The notes beneath the pieces are model-generated. The model was not told the origin of the DNA, did no database searches, and saw nothing but the letters and a program-made list of their open reading frames with translations. A DNA stretch of 64,000 nt, from assembly GCA_015680685.1 (NCBI GenBank), contig MNCI01020745.1, positions 67,033-131,032 on the forward strand, written 5' to 3'. Each line of letters starts with the position of its first letter. The first letter of the stretch is position 1. Source of the stretch: Gnetum montanum. Lineage: Eukaryota > Streptophyta > Gnetopsida > Gnetales > Gnetaceae. Below, one piece after another: positions 48,921 through 60,581 of this stretch. A program made the translations under genes and the position numbers.

Positions 48921-49911
48921 TTTTAGTTGCATTATGTAATGTATGTTTTCCTTGTCTTCTCTGAGTTTTGTTTATAAGATGAAGCCCCAAGTCATCATGT
49001 AGATATGCATCTCATCACAATAGCAAGTTGCAATAGCACTTTGATGTGCATGATTGGACTAGCTGACCACTCAAGAATGCACATTCCCCCTATCTCGTTA
49101 TAGCCTACCCACATCTACTTTTGCATTCCAATACTCCCTTGTTCCCTACATAGTCAATGATTGCAAATCCCTCTAACACACACATACTGTGAACACATGG
49201 CACCCTTTACAAGTCAAATTGTAGAACCCAAGGTGGAAATAACATAAGTTGTCCTATGGGGAGCATCTATTAGTTGGTCAAAGCCTAGGCAAATGTAACA
49301 CAAGTCATCCTAGGGAGAAAACACTTATCCTACAAATGTGACATGGTTTCACAAACATCAATGCAAAGCCCATCCAGTGGCATGCAGCCCACTTGATGAG
49401 AAGCATCCTTGTATCTAGCATTTAGCAATGTGCTTAACCTAAAGCATGTTCACCCTAAAAGCAAAAAAAAAAGCATAAAAATCAAAAATAAATAGAAAAA
49501 GAAAAAAAAAGAAAAAAAAACAAGAGTAAAGCAGGAAAGGCATGTTGCCAATAAAATCAGCAACACTACAATTTTGCAACTGGTCCAGCTGTGAATCCAC
49601 ACTAATTCTCTCATGAGCACTCCAATGAGAGGTCAAAATTTTCAAGAGCAAGAAACACTGGTGCCATGATCATCATCAACCATGTTGACTCCACATCCTA
49701 CATCATGACACCCTTCTTACACTTCATCTTCTATTCTACCCCTAGCAAGTTGCCCATACCTTTTACTCCTAGCATACCGCCATCCACAAGACTCTTAAGC
49801 ATGGTGTAACAACATCCAATTAGGTACTGACAAGTGATGTTGGTGCCAAACCTACTATGGTGTTTTTCTATTGTTTGTTAACATCTCTCGAGCTTCTCCT
49901 CTAGACATCCA
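48921..49911 (+). other. Distal 3' UTR of element C
   Basis: No gene. A/G-rich tract at 49,457-49,530, about 400-470 bp before the LTR as in B. Conserved 60 bp before the polypurine tract. Confidence 0.6.
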
Positions 49912-49925
49912 TAGAGAGGGGCCAA
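49912..49925 (+). promoter_or_regulatory. Polypurine tract of element C
   Basis: TAGAGAGGGGCCAA-type sequence directly before LTR start TGAGGCACC. Confidence 0.8.
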
Positions 49926-51474
49926 TGAGGCACCACCAAATTTGGGCTATATCATCTTGACTACAAATTTTCGTAAGTGTTAGCATGAGGCCACTTTCTA
50001 CAAATTTGTCTAAGTGTTGGAACTATGCTCTCCACTAGCCCAAATCATAGTTAGTTTAATGAAGAGCATAGTCAGATCTAAAAACTAATTTTTTGGCAAT
50101 TTTTTCCAAGTTTCATCATGAAGCAAGAAACTTCAAATTTTTCTCATTGTTGGGACTATGCTCTCCAATGCTCCAAGGTGTAGTCAGCTTAGTAGAGAGC
50201 ATAGTTAACACAAAGGCTAGTTTGCAAAAGCTTCTAAGTGTTAAGCTACCTACTATAGATTTTTCTAAGTGTTGAGACTATGCTCTTCACTACCTTGGAG
50301 TGTAGTCAAGCATAGTTAGCATGGAAGACCTAGTTTTGGAGAAATTTTCTAAGTGTCGAGGCTATGCTCTCCCCCAATGCAAGGTGTAGTCAAGCATAGT
50401 TAGCCAGAACAGTCTCCAAAGGCCTCCACAATGCAACACCAGCATTTATCTCAACTCCAACACACCTCTAGCAAGCATATTTAGCAAAAAATCATCTTTG
50501 TTATATCCCTTTTGGTCCCACATTGTAACTATGCTTGACCTAACTTAAGATAGTGGACATTGTAGTATCCAAGCATATTTTTAGGTACATTGTGGTCTTT
50601 TCAATGCATGCACATGTAGTTGGTAGTGTAGTCATAGTTTTGCAATCATGTAGAGTTTGATAGAGCCTGATAGAGCATAACACTACTAGCCTTAATGGAG
50701 AGCATAGTTGAGTGCAATGCAGTCCCAACCATCGCATTGTCATGTCGTAGCTAATTTGCATGTCACACTAACCCTAGGCATATAAATACCCTGGTTCTTG
50801 ACATTTTAGGGGTTGTTAACTTTGAATGTTGTCAAAAATTTGAAGTGCATTTGACATTTTGGCAAGTTAAGGCATTGGAAAATTTTGGGTTAGCATTTGG
50901 CAAGTTTATACACCACTATAGCTCATCGTAGGATACTGCAGACCACTGCAGTCCACTACACACTATGGTAGTTAATCTAGCAAGCATAGACATTATAGCA
51001 AAACATTAATCTTTGTGGCCATACACCCCTGAGACTATGACTATGCTATTCATTGCACTTGTCATGCACTACATACTTTCTCACTTCCTTCTAAAGTTAA
51101 CTACACTCAACCTTAGTTGGGGTGGTGTTCTGCTTTCTCTCTCACTCTCTTTTGTGAATTTTTAACATTTTTACTTGCATTTTTGGCATTTCATTTGCAT
51201 TTTCTACTATTTTCATGCATAGCCACACATTGACACCTTTGTTTTTGATGGAAAACCTTGACTATGCTCACCTCCCTTGACATTGTTAACACCCTAAACA
51301 CTACTCGATGCTTAGCATTGTTTGGCATTTGCATCTCATAAGTCCCTATTTACTTGCAAAACTCTTCAAGGCATCCCATCTTTGCCTTTAGCAAGCCCTC
51401 ACGTGTACATGAGGTCAAGCTATGCACCCATGAACTCCTTGGTATTCCAACCACTAATGTTTTTGGTTACTACA
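49926..51474 (+). repeat. 3' LTR of element C
   Basis: TGAGGCACC to GTTACTACA, 1,549 bp, collinear over its full length with the 5' LTR (34,778-36,309). TATAAATA at 50,781-50,788. Same inverted GACTATGCTCT units in U3. Confidence 0.9.
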
Positions 51475-51479
51475 ATCAT
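51475..51479. repeat. Target-site duplication, right copy (element C)
   Basis: ATCAT, identical to 34,773-34,777. Confidence 0.85.
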
Positions 51480-52553
51480 GTATAGTGTGGAGGATGGTTT
51501 GACCTTCCCCCTAAGCATTGAGGTCCATTCCCTCAGCATTGATACACCTTACCCCTAGTGTAGAAGTAACATGGGTCAAATTTCAATACTTCATTGACTT
51601 CAACAGTGACCATGTACTCCTACAAGTATGGTAGAAGACCTAGCATGGAAAAACAAAGTTAACATGAATGGTGTTCCCCCATTACTATTTTTGGTAAATA
51701 GAATGGCCATGGGGGTGTGGCACCTTCCCTACATAGCAACCCTCCCAAATTTGGGCAACCACCTTACTTGTACATGGTAGAAATTTGTAGCAATTTTTAG
51801 CCAAATCATAGCCAATTTATAGCATAATACATAACCCAAACCTATGAAAACCAACTCCAAACACCATTTTGGGATTTCAGAATTTGGTATTTTTTTGAGC
51901 ATTTGGCATTTTGGGTATTTAAGAGCTCTTGCAAATTTGCAGAAATGTAACCTCTTGGAGCCTTCTAGTGTGGAACCCTTATGTCCTTATACCCCTATTA
52001 TCCTCCTTGGAATTTATGAGTATGTGGCTTCCACACTGTGCTCATGGGATCCTCAAATTCTAGCATAGACCACTTTTATTGCTCAAATTCTTCACATTTT
52101 TAAATCCCTAACACAGCCATCACTGTAGATTTGGAGAAGTAGTAGAGGTTTGACAACATCAAGAGTGGTAGATCATCTAGATCATGGAGTTGATTGTTTG
52201 GCTTCAACTAACTCTAAATCCTTGCCCAAGTGAACCCCCCTTCTTTTCTCTCAGGCACATTTTGTACATAATCTCTAAACTCTCCTTATTTTTTCTAAGA
52301 AATAAAGTTTACAGTTTTGGTTTATGTATGAATTAGATTAATTATTTTTTCCTTTAGTGCATTTAAATTTTTAGATTTGCATTTACATTTCATTTCATTA
52401 CCCCATTTTTGCATTTTTGAAGTCCCTAGGTAATCTATCTAACTATCTAGAGCACCTTGAATCTCATTTTTTTGAAGACCCTAAAGATTTTGGGTTGAGG
52501 CTACTATGTTGAGACTTTTGATTTTCCAGTGATCAAATTTTTTGGTTGTAATA
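51480..52553 (+). repeat. Partial LTR in front of element E
   Basis: TATTTAAG at 51,916-51,923 could be its TATA box. The right end (AAGTCCCTAGGTAATC, then TTTTTTGGTTGTAATA) aligns with the U5 ends of C and D and is followed by a primer-binding-site-like TTTTTGGCACTTGAAGGAGG (52,555-52,575). The left part may continue at 34,585-34,777 on the other side of C, giving an LTR of about 1.27 kb that C interrupted; this is inference. Confidence 0.5.
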
Positions 52554-53500
52554 GATTTTTGGCACTTGAAGGAGGGCTTCCAACTAGATTCTATGACCAA
52601 ACCTATTGCCAATGTGCTAACATTGTTTGCAACTTGAAAATTTTGAGATCTTTGAAACAGTTTTTGCAAATTTTGTCAATCCCTATTTCTACTATCAAAA
52701 CCCAATGCTAAAACCCATTCCATACTACCAAAAATCCAATGTGGGTGTTTGGGTTTTGGCATAAATTTAATAGTAGTTGTTGGAAATTTTAGAGCTAGTG
52801 TGGTTGTGTGTCATACCTTCCTCAATGTTGAAGATCTACCCCCCTCACCATGGGTGTTTGAGTTTTGACAGAAAATTCATAGTAGTTGCTGCGAATTTCA
52901 AAACCAACATCAGTGTTCCATCCAAAATCTTGCCCCCTTATTGTAAAAAATTTTCCAAACAAAACCAATGTTAGTAGCCTACAAAAAAAACATAATTTTG
53001 GAAAAATTAAAGTTTCTACTTTATTCTTGCACAAGAAAAATCATACTTTCCAAAAATTAAACCCCCTCTCCACCAACATTGAAAAGAAAGATGTAAGATC
53101 TCCCATCTTATGCCTCCTCTCTTTTTCCCTACTAAATCTAGCATAGGTGCAATTAGGAAGCATAGTGTGGGTAGGGTTGATACCATCACTTTTTATATTT
53201 AGTAAAAAGTATATGCTCCTTTGACAACCCCCTTACCATTTATAGTGAGTGACTTGCTTTGGGCATATTTTATCATTCTTTTGTAGCTAGGAAGCCTACC
53301 ATGGGTGGGGTTGATACGATCCTTTACCATCTTTAGTAAGGAGAAATACCCCCTTTGACAACTACCTTAATATTTATAGTAAATGACTTATTTTTAGCCA
53401 TTTCTTATGTTTTTTAGCCTTTTGTAAATTCCACTTGCAGGAATTTCTATTTTTAGCCATAAATTTAACATTTTGTCAAGAAAGCTTTAACATTTTCGTA
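52554..53500 (+). other. Leader of element E
   Basis: Primer binding site then AT-rich leader with loosely repeated CCATGGTGGG/TTGATACCATCA blocks (53,160-53,190 and 53,290-53,330). No gene supported. Confidence 0.5.
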
Positions 53501-56500
53501 ATGCCTTTCAACTAATCAATCGTATTGCTTGTTAACCTAAAAAATATGGTATCTATCCAAGATGCAATATGTATCTATGATCCAAAAGATTTCATGGTTA
53601 TAGAATCAAGGAAATCACTTAAGCAAAAAGACAAAAATCTAGATTTCACAGTTATTAATGAGGAGTTCTACAACTTTCTTTGTGCTAAGATATAATATAG
53701 TCTATTAATATCACAATCCAAATCTATTGCTAAGAATCAATTCAGAATCAAACAATGGGATGGGAAAGAATACATTCCATCCCCTTATGACCAAATTTCC
53801 CTAATAGGATTTCATGCAAAAATGCTCATACAACTCATAGAGGTTGAGGAGTTTAGTGAGGAAATTAGCTCAAAAATTAGCAAGGAGAGGAAGATGACTA
53901 TGAGGTCAAATAGAAGCCAAATACTTTTATTGAAAGTCTTTTCTAATCTTCGGCTCCCTAAACAACCACACCCTTTATCCATGTCTTTTACCTCATCAAT
54001 GGAAGAAGTCCCTCAACCCAACTCTCCCCTTATCCATTCTACCATGTGTGGGTCTGCATTCGTCATCACCACACACTAGAAAAAACTAGTGTCCCAATCC
54101 ACCTCCTTATTATCATTGATGCCCTTTACCTTACAACCTAACTTTTTTCACCCAGCTATGGTGATGTCTACCTCACCATCTCCCTTTGTTATACCAGTGG
54201 GACCCTCATTGGGACCCTAAGAAACATAAGCCTCATCCTCCATTTTTTCCCTTTGTGCCTTAATTTCTTGCACAAATAGCTTTCTCCTTATTTAGCCCAT
54301 CTATGACCACCATAAACCATCCTCTTCCTTTGATACTACAACCAATCACGAGGCCCAAAGTCTCACAACTCCTCTCTCAACCATCAACACAAGAACCGTA
54401 GTTCAAAAGGATGTTTCAAGACTTAGATCAAGCCTTCAAAATGATCCAAGACCTTACCAAAGAGCTACAAAGACTTAAAGCCAAGATAACTCAAATAGTC
54501 AAGGTTCTAGATTTCTATCCAAATGATCCTATAAGCCTTATGGTATCTCAAATAACCTTGCCCATAGACTTTCCTATTCCAACCTTCATCAAATACAATG
54601 GTAAAGGGATCCCAATGCACATCTAGTAATATTCTAGTCTGAGTGCCTCTTTTTGTAAACTTGGCCTCCTATGATATTCCAAAATTTTTCCATCTCCCTC
54701 AAGAGTAAAGTTCTAAATCAGTATTGAACTTTGTCTAGGGATTCCATCTCTTTCCTTGAGGACTTGATTAACCAATTTTTCAACTACTTCAAATACAACT
54801 TGAAGCTAGATGCTACATTAGACCAATTGATGAAGGTGAGGCAAGGGCCAATTGAACTAATTAAAAGGTTCATTCAGAGATGGAACTCAACACTTAACGA
54901 GATCCTAGAGCCTATTTCTAAAACCCAAATTTTGGCCTTCTATAAGGTAATAGTAAATGACTTTATCAAGTCAAAGTTGTACTACCTAGAGCCTTGATCA
55001 CTAAGCCAAGCCTTCTCACAAATCAAGAACATTACGAAAGTAGCTAAGGCTAGCAACAACTTGGCCTACATGGCCTATAAAAACCAACATGTAAGAAACG
55101 ATAGGAATAAAACCAAGCATGAACATACAATTGTGGCTGCAGTAGCAAAAGAGATAAAATAAGGAGAAATATGGGGATCACCATTATGCAACACATCCCT
55201 TAATGCATCACAACCATTCACTTCCTATGCCCCAAATCAATCAAGATCAAACTTTTGATGTAGTGATAATTCTAAGTATGCAAGGTTACCTTTAAAGCCC
55301 TATGAGCTCTTAGAATAGTTTCTTAAAGACAACCATATACAACATAAGAAACTATTTGAAGAGGCTTGTAAGAGGCATGATCATCTTTGGGACATAGCTA
55401 GAAACCCAATGATAGCTACCAAACATGATCTTGAGCTACTGAAGTACTTTAGACTAGATAGGTATTATCATTATCATCAAATGGTTTGTCATGACATTGA
55501 TTTTGGTGTAACATTAAAGAATGACCTTCAAAATATGATAAACTATATAGAGTTGGTAGTGAATAGTCCAACTCTCCAAATGCTAACAACAACTCCTATA
55601 CTGAAGCCTTCTTCATAGAAATTAAATGGTCTAATCCCCCTAAGAAATTAAATGATCCCAAACCACAAAACCTAGGAAGCCCTTCTTTATATTGGTACCA
55701 CCCCCTCTAGCCCCTAAGGAGCCTTTCATCATATGTGTCCCCCCTTCAATGGCTTCAACATCATAATGTAATCAATGAGTTGCTAATCTTCTAGAACCTA
55801 GGGAACTATTTATTATTTATGTTCCTTCACCTTCAACAAGTAAGCCTACAATAATCCATTATCAAAGTGCACCTATGGTGATCCACAACTTGGTGGTTAG
55901 CAAGAAACCATCATCATAATAGCAATGAAAGAAACCTATTGCGAAACCAACAAATAAGCCTATTGAAGGTAATCAACCAAGAGCTACACCAAGAGAATCC
56001 ACACCCATGGACAAGGGGCCCAAGGTGCATGCACCAAAACATAAGCTACAAACCCTATGAAGCATGGAGGAGGTTAGAACCACCAAGGTGGAAACATCAC
56101 AATCCAAAGGAAAGAGCTTCCTTGCAATCATGGAATAAGCCAAACAATCCCTTAAGCAAAAGAACACATCATCAAACTTGTACGAATTGGTCATGCCCTC
56201 TCTTGCATATAGGAATGCATTAGCTCAAGTGTTAACCTCTATTCCTATAGGTAGAGACTTGCTCACCAATAGAGATCTGATTCACTCTATCATTGAGTAG
56301 CTTGCACTTAGAGAAAACAAGCATCAACCCATGCTCAACTTTCATGATAGTGAAGTAAAAATCAACTCTTGAAATAAAGAAGTGCTATTCGATCCTCTAC
56401 TTATTACCACACATGTTGGCAAATACAAGGTTCACCATGTTCATGTGGATGATGGGGCAACAATGAATTTGAAACCATATTCCATTATTAACAAGTAAGG

Positions 56501-57025
56501 CCTAACTAAAAACATCCTAGTGACCACCACCTTAGCACTTGAGTTATTTAATGACTCATGAGTAGCAATGTGAGGTTCTATCTTCTTGGATTTCATAGTC
56601 AGGGAATAGTTTTCCACATCCACCAACTTCTTAGTAGTTGAAGAGACACTTGGCTTTAACTTGATCCTAGAAAGTCCATCATTGGCTAAGCTTCATGCAG
56701 TCTCATCTCCTATACATTAGGAGATTCAATTTCCATACAAAGGTGGGGAAATTGTGATCCATGGGAACAATGTGTCACTACCCTTAGTTAACTATGTTAA
56801 CATCAATTGAGGCTCAGGGGTGGAGTTCCAAGAGGAAACTCCCGACACTTAGACTGGGGCCATCAATAATAAAGATAATAATGATGCTAGTAGCATCAAC
56901 TCCATGACAATAAATGACCAATAAAAATGCATGTAGATAGCCATGCTAAATAAAAGAATATGGTGAGCATAAGAGTATGTGAAAAAGATTTGTTGATCTA
57001 TTAAAGATCAAACAAGAAGTTCCTA
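53500..57025 (+). pseudogene. gag: Tat-like gag-protease of element E
   Basis: Same layout as C and D. N-terminal block at 53,755-53,880 (WDGKEYIPSPYDQISLIG). Pre-core at 54,411-54,626 (FIKYNGKGIP). Gag core at 54,731-54,997 (QGPIELIKRFIQRWNSTLNE, NDFIKSKLYYLEP). Block at 55,409-55,520 (YFRLDRYYHYHQMVCHDIDF). Protease at 56,435-56,850 (VDDGATMNLKPYSI keeps the DDGA-type active site best of the three copies). Ends at donor TCCTA|GTAAGC (GT at 57,026). Several stops. Confidence 0.8.
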
Positions 57026-57149
57026 GTAAGCACCTTATCCTCTCTCTTGTTAAGGATCATTTGTTTACTCTCATGACATTATATCCTATTTCATTGTTGG
57101 TCTTATCCTTATATCCTCTTTCAAGAGCATCCCATGATTGATAGACAAT

Positions 57150-57290
57150 GTATGGCAATATGGTCCACTAAGGCCTAAAACTAGTACTATGGCTTGTTGT
57201 TATCTAAAACTAGCAATACCATGGCCTGCTAGGGCCTAAAATTGATGAAGTAATGGCTTGCTAGGGCCTAAAACTAGAAAGCATAATTAC
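57150..57290 (+). repeat. GGCCTAAAACTAGCAAT motif cluster (element E, intron 5' edge)
   Basis: Four units around TGGCCTGCTAGGGCCTAAAA and CTAGTA/CTAGAA, about 35 bp apart. Same position and word as in A and C. Confidence 0.8.
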
Positions 57291-57504
57291 CTTTTAGCTA
57301 ATCTACTTGATGACATCATATATGAGTTTACTTAAACTAGATGTACCTTGGTTCACAATTATCATTATGACACATTCTTATCTATTAGTTTTAGTTGATG
57401 ACCTTAATACATTTACTATTTATGTTTATATGAAGCATATAAAACATAAAAATCTAAAACTAACATGTAGCATAGTCACACAATGTGATGATCATAAAAA
57501 AAAA

Positions 57505-58279
57505 AAGGTTTTGAACAAGGACCTCAAATTGATTAAGAGTATCCAACAAAGTTATGAGTGGCATAAAGGCTAGGAAAGAAAATGGTGCTAACCTTGTAAC
57601 TAGAGGTGAACAAATAGGAGCAAAGGACTTTTATATCATGCCCATAGTTTTCTCAAATGTTTAAGATGGCATGCTTATTGCTATGGATGAGAGTTTTGGC
57701 CCGGCCTAGTCAATTTTGAAATTCAAAATGCTTGATGAAGTCATAGAAAGAGAAAATGTATGATAGAATTGTTTAGCTGCTGGGGTGTTCACCAAAAGCC
57801 TTGACACAGCAAATACTTTGACTTGGACACTAAGAGCTAGAACACTTTGGGTGAATTGCTTTGATGTGTTCAATGTAGTCATTCCATTTGGAGAATACAA
57901 GATGAGTGGCATTGGAAGGGAAAAGGGTATATACGGCTTGCAAAATTACTTGTAAGTGGAAGCTGTTGTCAAGCCAATAAAGAATCTTGCATGGATATAA
58001 TTGGCATAACATTTAGTGTGCCATTGAACATTTGAGGTTCATGTTAATAAAGACTTTTATTTATCTTCGAAGCTATTGCTCCATCTTGCAATTTGCTCAA
58101 GTATTACTTGCTTTCATTGTGTTGGTATAAATGTGTTGGGGTCTTTATATTGGTTGGAGTATTATATGCTTTTAAGGTTTTCATGTTGCTTAGATTATGT
58201 ACAAAAATGTATCAAATTTTCTTTTATTTTTTTACCATCTACCTCCCCTTTCCGATAAATAATAATTAAAAAAAAAAAA
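57505..58279 (+). pseudogene. Processed pseudogene of a family 2 (mitochondrial-type) aldehyde dehydrogenase
   Basis: Host-derived. Coding homology starts at 57,505 (GFEQGPQID), continues after a frameshift (ENGANLVTRGEQIGAKDFYI), then [44 protein letters not shown] and [15 protein letters not shown], ending with KPIKNLAW near 58,000. This is the C-terminal part of an NAD-dependent aldehyde dehydrogenase; the catalytic-cysteine region is missing because the copy is 5' truncated. At least two frameshifts and several stops. A 3' UTR of about 260 bp with AATAAA (58,047) ends in 12 A (58,268-58,279). No introns are apparent, so it arose from mRNA. Confidence 0.88.
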
Positions 58280-58289
58280 GAGAAATCAA

Positions 58290-59960
58290 GGACACATGGT
58301 CTACAAGGCACGTAGGCTTGCTTGGGAATGATCGTGAGATCCCTAGGAGTGGGGTAGCCCTACAATTAAAGCAGCTTCACACTATGTCATTCTCCTCACC
58401 CTACATCTCCATAGGCTTGCACCACCCTATGACATCATCCTTCTACCACTTGCATGGCTGCTAGTCGCTTGGTCGTCCTCACATGCTACACCACCTTGTA
58501 GCCTACCGTTGCCTGTCACCTTCTACAACACTAGCATGATCGAAAACCCTACATTGTGGCTGTGTTACTGGAACACCCGTCCACTTGCACCATGCACATC
58601 ACCACTTCCACGCATTACCCATGCCTGGCACTTGTCCTTGTCCACCACTAGGTGTGCACCACACCTCCATTGCGCACGCTACACTAAACCCTTGCCGATT
58701 AGCCTACCGTACATACCCTTTGCTGTGCCGCTTTGCAAAAACCAATCTCCACTCCCAGCGCTAAACCTTAACTTCATGTCATTTCTACTTCCTGCAGGTG
58801 CGGCGATGGCACAGGTGTAGTGCAGGATCGCTGTGAAAATGCAACCAGTGCACCGTCGTAAGCACACACTTTGCTTGGTGATTTATTGCACTTTGACTTG
58901 TGTGCTGCGGCACACCAAACCCTCATCTGCTGCTGATGAAAACCTTATCCGCCACCACAGAAAACCCTCAATACTGTTGCACAGCATAGTAGAAAAGCCT
59001 TCCTGCACCCTGCCATCTACTGTGCACTGCTGTACATTCCCCCCTCATCCACGCTCATCTATGCTGGTCAGCGTGGATCTAGCGTGGATGCTGCCCTGCC
59101 ATGTAACGCTGCCCCCTCATCCATGCTCATCCACAATGGTCAATGTGGATCCAGCGTGGATGTCACGATCCAACACTGTATCTTCCACGCTAGGCAGCGT
59201 GGATCCAGTGTGGATGTGATAAATGGAGTTTCCCCACCATCCGTGACCTGCCTGCTACAGCCCATGATCACCACTATTCGCAAGCCCCCGCTCGATGCCT
59301 TTGCTACCCACTTGTGCCTGTATTGCCGCTGTGTGCCACTGTTTGCCGTTTCTCGTCCCTGTGCCTGGCCGATTACCCCGCCGCTTAGAGCGGCAACAGC
59401 GGAGTCGAATCTCTGCAGATCAATCCTGCAAGTCCATGGAATGTTGATCAGCCTCGCAAATTCGTGAAATGCACTCCCCCCTGCATCCATGCTGCTCAGC
59501 GTGGACTAGCGTGGGTGCCACAATCCAGCACCACATCCTGGGGCTCTTGACCACTGCATATCACCGCCATGTCCTTTGAATCCACCATTGCATGCATGGC
59601 CAAGCTCGTTGGGGATGCTTAATCGCAGCGCTCCTGCACTGACCAATTCATCCAACACTTTTCCAAGTACTACGGGCGTGATACTGGTGGCAGCAGGATC
59701 ATCGGCGGTGGCGACGGTAGAGTTTGTAAAGAAAAAGAGGGTCTGCCAGTGGCGTTATGCAATGATCCTTCTTCTCCTCAGTTGCACTCGGTTGCAGAGC
59801 ACAGGTTTCTTGAGAACGTCGGTGCCATGCACATAGTGATGCCCTACCACAAATGGAATGCCCACCTCGACATGGCCGAAAAATGTAGATGTGGGCCTGC
59901 GCGCCCTCCTCCAAGGCTTCCACAACCTATCGCAGGGCAAACAGGGCCTGTAAAAATTTA
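58290..59960. other. GC-rich segment with CAGCGTGGAT repeats in the E intron
   Basis: Composition is sharply different from both flanks. 58,400-58,760 is C-rich, like 45,560-45,780 in the antisense intron of C. At 59,040-59,220 and 59,480-59,515 the unit CAGCGTGGATCYAGCGTGGATG recurs, in the style of the dyad arrays of A-C. Open frames on both strands have no domain I recognise. It may be the antisense-gene upstream region of element E. Confidence 0.45.
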
Positions 59961-60581
59961 TGTTTATTTTATTATTTTTATTTTTTATCTTTAACACATC
60001 TTCAATTTATTTCATATCTCTGACACTTTAATTTCATATTCCATAAGATCCCTTTTTATATAGTTACTGAAATAATAATAATAAAAAGTAAAAATAAAAA
60101 TATAATAAAAATAACATATATATATATACCTTGTTAAACATATATTAATTTCAAGACCATTTGCATATGTTGTCATCTAGTTTATACCATCTTTACAATG
60201 TTTTTACTCAATCTTCTCTTGTTTTATTAAGTTTTGCCTTACCTTTTCCTTATAATGACCTTACTAGCAAAATTAGACCCTACTACAAAGGGCCTTAAAC
60301 TAACAATTTAATGGCATGCTAAGGCCTAAAACTAGCAAAATGTGGGCTCGACTAACCATGTTAAAACTAGGAAAACTGTAACCATAGTTGACCATGTTTA
60401 ATCTTATATTTCCCATTACAACATTTTTTGGTCATATTTGAACCTCATTTGGCCTTTGACTTAATGGGTTTTGGCTCATATAACCATTATTATTAATTTC
60501 TTTTACATTATCCTTACATTATTTGACAATATTATTACATAGATGCCACTTGCTGTGCTTATGATGTCATGTAGGAATGAG
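59961..60581. other. AT-rich 3' part of the E intron
   Basis: No gene. Motif cluster AAGGGCCTTAAACTAACA / GGCCTAAAACTAGCAAAA at 60,285-60,385, then pyrimidine-rich sequence up to GTCATGTAG near 60,572. Confidence 0.5.

Larger units (their letters stand above)
34778..51474 (+). mobile_element. Complete Tat/Ogre-type LTR retrotransposon C, 16.7 kb
   Basis: Both LTRs, 5-bp target-site duplication ATCAT, primer binding site, gag-protease, an intron with the antisense gene, integrase, 3' UTR repeats and polypurine tract are all present in order. RT and both RNase H domains are missing, so it is non-autonomous. The LTR pair has many differences by eye, so the insertion is old. Confidence 0.9.
57026..60572 (+). 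other. Candidate intron of element E with foreign cargo
   Basis: Donor GTAAGC at 57,026; motif clusters near both ends (57,150-57,290 and 60,285-60,385); candidate acceptor GTCATGTAG ending near 60,572. Between them lie an aldehyde dehydrogenase pseudogene and a GC-rich segment instead of a recognisable antisense gene body. Pol does not follow; the caulimovirid-like block starts almost at once. Confidence 0.45.

Noticed and set aside
58509-59997. Several open frames on both strands in the GC-rich island
   Set aside because: GC-rich sequence lacks stops by composition; translations overlap on both strands and show no domain.
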